Below are positions 57,960 through 64,000 of a stretch of DNA of 64,000 bases, in pieces (position 1 is the first letter of the stretch; every line of letters starts with the position of its first letter). The stretch covers positions 496,001 to 560,000 of the forward strand of contig NZ_LT629799.1 in NCBI RefSeq assembly GCF_900105785.1. The letters run 5' to 3'. Under the pieces are notes generated by a model that made no database searches, was not told the origin of the DNA, and worked only from the letters and a program-made list of their open reading frames with translations. A program made the translations under genes and the position numbers. This stretch comes from Microlunatus sagamiharensis (lineage in GTDB: Bacteria > Actinomycetota > Actinomycetes > Propionibacteriales > Propionibacteriaceae).

Positions 57960-58019
57960 CGCTGTCGGTCACGAGGTCTCAGCCGTCGGAGCACGACAGC
58001 CCCTGGCGAGCGCTCGACC

Positions 58020-58025
58020 TAGGGT
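58020..58025 (+). promoter_or_regulatory. -10 hexamer TAGGGT, leaderless promoter of mec
   Basis: TAGGGT ends 6 nt before the GTG at 58032. Confidence 0.6.
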
Positions 58026-58031
58026 GACCGC

Positions 58032-58478
58032 GTGCTCCGGATCAGCCAGGACCTCGTCGACGGGATGGTCGCCCACGCGCGCGCGGACCACCCGGACGAG
58101 GCGTGCGGCGTCATCGCGGGACCCGAGGGCTCGGACACGCCGCTGCGCCTCGTGCCCATGATCAACGCGGACCGCTCGCCGACCTTCTTCCGCTTCGACC
58201 CGAGCGAGCAGCTCGAGATCAGCAAGCAGATGTGGGCCGCCGACGAGGAGATCGTGGTCGTCTACCACTCCCACACCGCGACCGAGGCCTACCCGTCACG
58301 CACCGACGTCTCGTACGCCGCGGAGCCGCAGGCGCACTACGTCCTGGTCTCGACCGCGGAGTCCGGCCGTGAGCCCGGGCCGGTGTCGGTCCGCTCCTTC
58401 CGGATCCTCGAGGGCGTGGTCACCGAGGAGGAGATCGAGGTCCTCCCGGCGCCCGACGCGCAGGGCGAGACGGAATAG
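58032..58478 (+). CDS. mec: Mec-type JAMM metallopeptidase of the CysO pathway
   Basis: A 148-residue zinc JAMM/MPN+ peptidase. The catalytic set is complete: Glu23 (DEACGV), His79 and His81, Ser89 and Asp92 in YHSHTATEAYPSRTD. In mycobacteria Mec releases cysteine from the CysO–cysteine adduct formed by CysM. It is followed by cysO and cysM in the same order. Because CysO here ends GGSL rather than GG, Mec may also trim those two residues (inference from analogous JAMM/sulfur-carrier systems). The GTG start is set by TAGGGT 6 nt upstream. Confidence 0.92.
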   Translation: MLRISQDLVDGMVAHARADHPDEACGVIAGPEGSDTPLRLVPMINADRSPTFFRFDPSEQLEISKQMWAADEEIVVVYHSHTATEAYPSRTDVSYAAEPQAHYVLVSTAESGREPGPVSVRSFRILEGVVTEEEIEVLPAPDAQGETE

Positions 58479-58543
58479 GGCGTCCGCGGGTCGCGTTCGA
58501 CCCGGGGCAGGGCCAGCACGGACCAGTACGCGAGTGGAAGTGA

Positions 58544-59788
<1,245 letters not shown>

Positions 59789-59800
59789 GCCAAGACTTGT

Positions 59801-59823
59801 CGTGCGCGACCCGTTCGCGCACG
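59801..59823 (+). terminator. Hairpin after cysM
   Basis: CGTGCGCG (59801-59808) and CGCGCACG (59816-59823) pair perfectly with a 7-nt loop, 13 nt after the cysM stop and just before the promoter of the VOC gene. No T-run follows. Confidence 0.55.
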
Positions 59824-59843
59824 TCAGACGCTACGGAACAGGG

Positions 59844-59849
59844 CAGGAT
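59844..59849 (+). promoter_or_regulatory. -10-like hexamer CAGGAT before VOC gene
   Basis: CAGGAT ends 6 nt before the ATG at 59856. Confidence 0.45.
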
Positions 59850-59855
59850 GGCCCC

Positions 59856-60299
59856 ATGAGCCAGCACCCCGCCGAGGCGGTAAGCCCCACCGGTCTCCAC
59901 CACGTCCGCCTGACCGTCACCGACATCGCCCGCTCCAAGGCGTTCTACACGACCCTGCTCGGCAGCGAGCCGGTCATCGACCAGTCGGACCACGTCGACG
60001 AGCCGGGGGTGAAGGAGAGCCAGGAGCAGTTCTACGGCGGCTGCGTGTTCGCCGTCGGCGACCAGATCCTCGGGCTCCGCCCCGTCGCGGAGCCGGGCGA
60101 CCGCTTCTCCTCGACGCGTGTCGGCCTCGACCACGTCGGCATCCAGGTGGAGTCCCGCAGCGACCTGGACAAGGCCGTCGAGCGCCTGGACGCCGACGGC
60201 GTGCCGCACGGCGAGATCACCGACATCGGCTCGATGGTGATCCTGTCGATCCAGGACCCCGACGACATCAACCTCGAGCTCGCCTTCCCGACCAGCTGA
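59856..60299 (+). CDS. VOC family (glyoxalase/dioxygenase-fold) protein
   Basis: A 147-residue vicinal-oxygen-chelate protein made of two beta-alpha-beta-beta-beta modules. Metal-type residues are visible: His in [11 protein letters not shown] near residue 15, a second module [10 protein letters not shown] near 88, and Glu in INLELAFP near 141. It could be a lyase, isomerase or resistance protein; the substrate is unknown. It sits between cysM and murI, where mycobacteria carry a rhomboid protease gene. The CAGGAT hexamer 6 nt upstream supports the ATG. Confidence 0.85.
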   Translation: MSQHPAEAVSPTGLHHVRLTVTDIARSKAFYTTLLGSEPVIDQSDHVDEPGVKESQEQFYGGCVFAVGDQILGLRPVAEPGDRFSSTRVGLDHVGIQVESRSDLDKAVERLDADGVPHGEITDIGSMVILSIQDPDDINLELAFPTS

Positions 60300-60310
60300 G
60301 GCCCGCCCCC

Positions 60311-60316
60311 TAGGAT
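60311..60316 (+). promoter_or_regulatory. -10 hexamer TAGGAT, leaderless promoter of murI
   Basis: TAGGAT ends 8 nt before the GTG at 60325. Confidence 0.6.
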
Positions 60317-60324
60317 CGGTCGAC

Positions 60325-61149
60325 GTGGCAGCAGGGGTCGGGACACAGGCGCCGATCGGGATCTTCGACTCCGGCTTCGGCGGGCTCCTCGTGGCCCGCG
60401 CGGTGACCGACCTGCTGCCGTACGAGGACATCGTCTACCTGGGCGACACGGCCCGGTGCCCCTACGGGGACCAGCCGATCGCTCAGGTGCGCGAGTATGC
60501 GCTCGAATGCCTCGACCACCTCGTCGCTCAGGGCGTGAAGGCCCTCGTGATCGCCTGCAACGCCGCCAGCGCCGCGGTCCTGCGCGACGCGCGCGAGCGC
60601 TACTCCGTGCCCGTCGTCGAGGTGATCTCGCCGGCGGCCCGGCGGGCGGCCGCCGCTACGCGCAACGGCCGCGTCGGGGTCATCTGCACCGAGGCGACGG
60701 CCACCTCGCAGGCGTACGACGACGCCTTCGCGGCCGCGCCGCGCATCGACCTCACGACCGTGGCCTGCCCGTCCTTCGTGCCCTTCGTCGAGGCGGGAAT
60801 CACCGGCGGGCCGGAGCTCCTCGCCGCCGCCGAGGAGTACCTGGCGCCGCTGCGGGGCGAGGGCGGCGTGGGACGTGACGGCGTCGACACGCTGATCCTC
60901 GGGTGCACCCACTACCCGCTGCTGACCGGCGTCATCTCCATGGTCCTCGGCGACGAGGTCACGCTCGTGTCGAGCGCCGACGAGGGCGCCAAGGCCGTCT
61001 ACGTCGAGCTCACCCGGCGCGGCCTCACGCACGACGAGCCCCGGCCGAGCAGCCACCGCTTCCTCACCACGGGCAACCCGGAGGCCTTCGAGCGGCTCGG
61101 CGCCCGGCTCCTCAACGGTCTCGTCACCGACGTCGAGCAGTTCGTCTGA
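60325..61149 (+). CDS. murI: Glutamate racemase
   Basis: A 274-residue cofactor-independent racemase that makes D-glutamate for peptidoglycan. The N-terminal signature is [16 protein letters not shown]; the two catalytic Cys are Cys78 (IACNAAS) and Cys194 (GCTHYPLL). The length is normal. The GTG start is set by TAGGAT 8 nt upstream. It precedes the MBL protein and rph in the conserved actinobacterial order, and is one of few clear peptidoglycan genes in the window. Confidence 0.95.
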   Translation: MAAGVGTQAPIGIFDSGFGGLLVARAVTDLLPYEDIVYLGDTARCPYGDQPIAQVREYALECLDHLVAQGVKALVIACNAASAAVLRDARERYSVPVVEVISPAARRAAAATRNGRVGVICTEATATSQAYDDAFAAAPRIDLTTVACPSFVPFVEAGITGGPELLAAAEEYLAPLRGEGGVGRDGVDTLILGCTHYPLLTGVISMVLGDEVTLVSSADEGAKAVYVELTRRGLTHDEPRPSSHRFLTTGNPEAFERLGARLLNGLVTDVEQFV

Positions 61150-61179
61150 TGCGGCGACCTCGGTGAGGCGGTGCCGTCG

Positions 61180-61989
61180 ATGAGGCTGACGGTGGTCGGC
61201 TGCAGCGGCTCGGTCTCCGGGCCGGCCTCGCCCGCGTCCTGCTACCTGGTGCAGGCGCCGTACGAGGGGCGCACGTTCAGCCTCGTGCTCGACCTCGGCC
61301 CGGGCGCGTTCGGCGCCCTGCACCGGCACCTCGACCCGCGCACCGTCGACGCGTACGCCTTCAGCCACCTGCACCCCGACCACTGCCTCGACCTGTGCGC
61401 GGCCTACGTCGCCGCCCGGTACTCGCCGACGGCGCCGTGGCCGCGGGTCCCCGTCCTGGCCCCCGCGGGCGCGCCGGAGCGCTTCGCCCGGGCGTACGAC
61501 GTCGAGCCGCGCGTCGGCGCGGCGCCCGAGGGCGGCATCTCGATCGCGGACTGGTTCGACCACCGGCCCTGGCGCGACGAGCAGCTCCTCGGGCCGTTCC
61601 GCGTCGCGGTCGCCCCGGTCGACCACCCGGTCGAGGCGTACGCCGTCCGCGTCACCGAGGCCGCGAGAGGCGCGTCGCTCGTCTACTCCGGCGACACCGG
61701 GCCGTGCGACACGCTCGTCGAGCTGGCCCGCGGCGAGGACGGCGGCGGGGTCGACCTGCTGCTGGCCGAGGCCGCCTTCCTGGACGGACCCGACCTGCCC
61801 ACGGGCGTGCACCTGACGGGGCGCCAGGCCGCGGCGGCCGCGCAGACCGCGGGGGTGGGTTCGCTGGTGGTCACGCACATCCCGCCGTGGCACGACCCGC
61901 AGCGCGTCCTCGCCGAAGCGGCCCCGCACTTCTCGGGCCCCACGTCGCTCGCCGAGACCGACGCGGTGCACACGATCTCGCCCCGCTGA
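61180..61989 (+). CDS. MBL-fold metallo-hydrolase (Rv1339-like)
   Basis: A 269-residue metallo-beta-lactamase-fold hydrolase with an intact HxHxDH motif (SHLHPDHCLD) near residues 60-68. Further metal ligands are in PVDHPVEAYA and SGDTGPCD, and a final VVTHIPPWHDP. It corresponds in position and type to mycobacterial Rv1339, for which phosphodiesterase activity on cyclic nucleotides has been described. The ATG at 61180 is chosen over GTG 61171 because GGTGAGG (61162-61168) fits only the ATG in spacing. It starts 30 bp after murI. Confidence 0.87.
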   Translation: MRLTVVGCSGSVSGPASPASCYLVQAPYEGRTFSLVLDLGPGAFGALHRHLDPRTVDAYAFSHLHPDHCLDLCAAYVAARYSPTAPWPRVPVLAPAGAPERFARAYDVEPRVGAAPEGGISIADWFDHRPWRDEQLLGPFRVAVAPVDHPVEAYAVRVTEAARGASLVYSGDTGPCDTLVELARGEDGGGVDLLLAEAAFLDGPDLPTGVHLTGRQAAAAAQTAGVGSLVVTHIPPWHDPQRVLAEAAPHFSGPTSLAETDAVHTISPR

Positions 61990-62003
61990 CCTGTGGTCTG
62001 GCC

Positions 62004-62009
62004 CAGACT
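62004..62009 (+). promoter_or_regulatory. -10-like hexamer CAGACT before gene at 62016
   Basis: CAGACT ends 6 nt before the GTG at 62016 and decides that start. Confidence 0.4.
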
Positions 62010-62015
62010 CCTGCC

Positions 62016-62663
62016 GTGGACGTCGATCTGGAGGCCTTCGAGACCCGCTGGTCGCGCTCCCGCGTGCGCCGCCTGCTCGTGTTGCCCGCCGTGGTGGCGG
62101 GCGTGGTCGCGCTGGCGTGGTGGGCGGGCCTGCTGCCGCCGGCGGTCGCGGTCGTCTTCCTCGTCCTCAGCCTCGGCCTCCTGCTCCTCCTCGCCGTCGC
62201 CGCTCGCGCATCCGCGGCACACCCGGTCGCGCTGCGGATCGACGAGCTCGGTCTCACGCTCCCGGGCTGCCCAGCCGTTCCGTGGAGCGACGTCGAGGTG
62301 GTCGAGGTCGGTCCGCTGAGACCAGCCTGGCCGATCGGGCGACCGAAGCTCGTCGCCGCCGTGCTGCCGCGACCGGGTGTCCGGCTGGGTTCGACGCCTG
62401 ACCGAGGACTCAAGGGCTCCGGCTGGGCGGACGGCCTGCGCCGCCGGCGCTACGGCACCGAGCTGGTGCTGCCGCTCTTCGTCCTCGAGGCCGAGCCGGA
62501 GGTCGTGGTCGGTGCCATCGAGACCCGAGGTCGCGTCCCCGTGCGGCGGCTGCTGCTCCACCGCAGTCGCGGTGTCTGGCTGGCACTCCTCGTCGTGGGC
62601 GTCGTGCTCGTCGCCGTGGTCGCCGTCCTGCTGCTCCTCGCCCTCCTCTGGATGGTCGTCTGA
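62016..62663 (+). CDS. Membrane protein of unknown function (PH-like)
   Basis: A 215-residue protein with two N-terminal membrane segments (LLVLPAVVAGVVALAWWAGLL and VAVVFLVLSLGLLLLLAVA), a cytoplasmic beta-rich domain of about 110 residues and a C-terminal membrane segment of about 30 residues. The beta domain (ALRIDELGLTLPGCPAVPWSDVEVVEVG) resembles bacterial PH-like domains near membranes. No catalytic motif is seen. It is inserted between the MBL gene and rph, which are adjacent in mycobacteria. The GTG start follows CAGACT by 6 nt. Confidence 0.6.
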   Translation: MDVDLEAFETRWSRSRVRRLLVLPAVVAGVVALAWWAGLLPPAVAVVFLVLSLGLLLLLAVAARASAAHPVALRIDELGLTLPGCPAVPWSDVEVVEVGPLRPAWPIGRPKLVAAVLPRPGVRLGSTPDRGLKGSGWADGLRRRRYGTELVLPLFVLEAEPEVVVGAIETRGRVPVRRLLLHRSRGVWLALLVVGVVLVAVVAVLLLLALLWMVV

Positions 62664-62685
62664 CGCCGGTGTCAGAGGTCGCACC

Positions 62686-62691
62686 TAGGCT
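62686..62691 (+). promoter_or_regulatory. -10 hexamer TAGGCT, leaderless promoter of rph
   Basis: TAGGCT ends 8 nt before the ATG at 62700; the same hexamer precedes ahcY. Confidence 0.6.
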
Positions 62692-62699
62692 CAGGGACC

Positions 62700-63422
62700 A
62701 TGACCACCCGCGCCGACGGCCGCAGTCCCGACGACCTCCGCGAGGTCACGATCACCCGCGGCTGGCTGGAGCAGGCCGAGGGCTCGGTGCTCGTCGAGTT
62801 CGGCAGCACGCGCGTCCTCGTCGCGGCCAGCGTGACCCAGGGCGTGCCGCGCTGGCGCAAGGGCTCCGGGCTCGGCTGGGTGACCAGCGAGTACGCGATG
62901 CTGCCTCGCGCGACGAACACCCGCAACGACCGCGAGTCGGTCAAGGGCCGCATCGGCGGGCGCACGCACGAGATCAGCCGGCTCATCGGCCGCAGCCTGC
63001 GCGCGGTGATCGACTACGCCGCCCTCGGCGAGAACACGATCGTCCTCGACTGCGACGTCCTCCAGGCCGACGGCGGCACCCGCACGGCCTCCATCACGGG
63101 CGCGTACGTCGCGCTGGCCGATGCCGTCAGCTGGCTGCGCGACCGCAACGCGCTCAACGGCGAGCCGCTGACCGGCTCCGTCGCCGCGGTCTCGGTCGGG
63201 GTGGTGGGGGAGACCCCGATGCTCGACCTCGCCTACTCCGAGGACTCCGTGGCCGAGGTCGACCTCAACGTCGTCACCGACGGCACCGGTCGCTTCATCG
63301 AGGTCCAGGGCACGGCCGAGGGGGCACCCTTCGACCGCGCGATGATGGACACGCTGCTCGACCTCGGCGTCGCCGGCACGGCCCGGCTGACCGAGCTGCA
63401 GCGCGCCGCGCTCGCGTCGTGA
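62700..63422 (+). CDS. rph: Ribonuclease PH
   Basis: A 240-residue phosphorolytic 3'-5' exoribonuclease that trims tRNA precursors. The signatures are [40 protein letters not shown] [15 protein letters not shown] (residues about 80-105), [19 protein letters not shown] and [21 protein letters not shown]. The length is normal. It overlaps rdgB as GTGA (63419-63422), a pairing conserved in Actinobacteria. Confidence 0.96.
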   Translation: MTTRADGRSPDDLREVTITRGWLEQAEGSVLVEFGSTRVLVAASVTQGVPRWRKGSGLGWVTSEYAMLPRATNTRNDRESVKGRIGGRTHEISRLIGRSLRAVIDYAALGENTIVLDCDVLQADGGTRTASITGAYVALADAVSWLRDRNALNGEPLTGSVAAVSVGVVGETPMLDLAYSEDSVAEVDLNVVTDGTGRFIEVQGTAEGAPFDRAMMDTLLDLGVAGTARLTELQRAALAS

Positions 63423-64000
63423 CCGCGACCGGTCCGGGCCGGACGGTCGTGCTCGCGACGAACAACGCCCACAAGCTCGTCGAGCTCCGCCGCCTCGTCG
63501 CCGAGGCGGGTGCGGACGTGACGGTGCTCGGGCTCGGCGACCTGCCGCGGTACCCGGAGCCGGCCGAGACGGAGCGGACGTTCGTCGGCAACGCCCTGCT
63601 CAAGGCCCGGGCCTGCGTGGCGGCGACCGGGCTGCCGGCGCTGGCGGACGACTCGGGCATCGCCGTCGACGTGCTGAACGGGATGCCCGGCGTCCGCTCG
63701 GCCCGCTGGTCGGGTCCGGACGCGACGGACGCGACGAACAACGCCCTGCTGCTCGCGCAGCTCGACGACGTCGAGGACCCCGACCGCACGGCGTCCTTCG
63801 AGGCCGCCGTGGCCCTGGTGCTGCCCGACGGCCGCGAGCACACGACGACCGGCCGGATGACGGGGCGGCTCCTCCGGGCCGCGGCCGGCGAGCACGGCTT
63901 CGGCTACGACCCGCTGTTCGTCGCCGACGGGCAGGAGGTCAGCAACGGCCAGCTCGACGCGGCGGCCAAGGACCGGATCAGCCACCGCGGCCAGGCGGTC
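63419..64000 (+). CDS. rdgB: Non-canonical purine NTP pyrophosphatase RdgB/HAM1 (3' end outside window)
   Basis: The open frame starts at a GTG overlapping the rph stop (63419-63422) and is open to the last base, giving 194 residues. It is an ITPase that removes dITP, XTP and similar nucleotides. Motifs are [13 protein letters not shown] at the start, [38 protein letters not shown] and the final [10 protein letters not shown], so nearly the whole protein is present and only a few C-terminal residues lie beyond the window. Confidence 0.93.
   Translation, partial: MTATGPGRTVVLATNNAHKLVELRRLVAEAGADVTVLGLGDLPRYPEPAETERTFVGNALLKARACVAATGLPALADDSGIAVDVLNGMPGVRSARWSGPDATDATNNALLLAQLDDVEDPDRTASFEAAVALVLPDGREHTTTGRMTGRLLRAAAGEHGFGYDPLFVADGQEVSNGQLDAAAKDRISHRGQAV

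Overview
The window is 64 kb of very GC-rich DNA, densely coding, with many GTG starts and gene neighbourhoods typical of Actinomycetota. Examples are DUF3499–manB–Trm112, pncB/clpS/DUF2017, Mec–CysO–CysM, murI–rph–rdgB and a mycothiol-type enzyme. A member of the Propionibacteriales (Nocardioidaceae-like) fits best, but that is inference. I see no rRNA, tRNA, CRISPR array, prophage or insertion sequence. I call 63 protein genes plus one mini-ORF; the first (DUF5719) and last (RdgB) run off the window.

Layout. 1-9.9 kb: DUF5719 protein, a metallopeptidase-fold protein with a degenerate zinc motif, DUF3499, phosphomannomutase ManB, Trm112, a SIS-domain protein, a divergent TetR/reductase pair with two operator-like dyads, a cation diffusion facilitator and AhcY. 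10-17 kb: a cNMP/CBS/DUF294 signalling protein, a TetR–quinone oxidoreductase–SDR cluster, and an amino-acid permease with an orphan binding lipoprotein. 17.3-24.9 kb: a tightly overlapped operon of transglutaminase/DUF2126, circularly permuted ATP-grasp/alpha-E, and a second transglutaminase, then a YagU-like protein. 25-31 kb: an ABC transporter operon ending in a secreted YncE/phosphoesterase protein, plus two tiny ORFs. 31-35.2 kb: SixA-like phosphatase, DUF3039, MFS exporter and a DEAD/DEAH helicase. 35.28-35.68 kb: three ~156-bp tandem units, each with a 32-40 bp palindrome. 35.7-40.9 kb: polyol ABC importer and mannitol-type dehydrogenase. 41-46.2 kb: RDD protein, unknown protein, and NAD salvage genes pncB-pncA with a DinB-like enzyme, divergent from clpS-DUF2017. 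46.3-57.9 kb: accessory block with Nudix, a second sugar ABC importer, EamA/LysR, carotenoid oxygenase, phytase-like esterase, MBL hydrolase and LLM oxidoreductase. 58-64 kb: Mec–CysO–CysM sulfur-carrier cysteine pathway, VOC, MurI, MBL, membrane protein, RNase PH and RdgB.

Two expression themes recur. About 23 genes have a TAnnnT/CAGnnT-type -10 hexamer 6-8 nt before the start codon, which implies leaderless mRNAs and fixes several starts. Operon neighbours are often joined by 4-nt GTGA/ATGA overlaps. The most unusual items are the tandem palindromic array with a compensatory base-pair change, a four-tier nested inverted repeat after ahcY, an 87-nt hairpin element after the LLM gene, a repeat family that supplies the stop codons of two convergent genes, an apparent CTG start for cysM, a CysO whose GG terminus is masked by two extra residues, and an ~11.8-kb block splitting a normally continuous conserved cluster.
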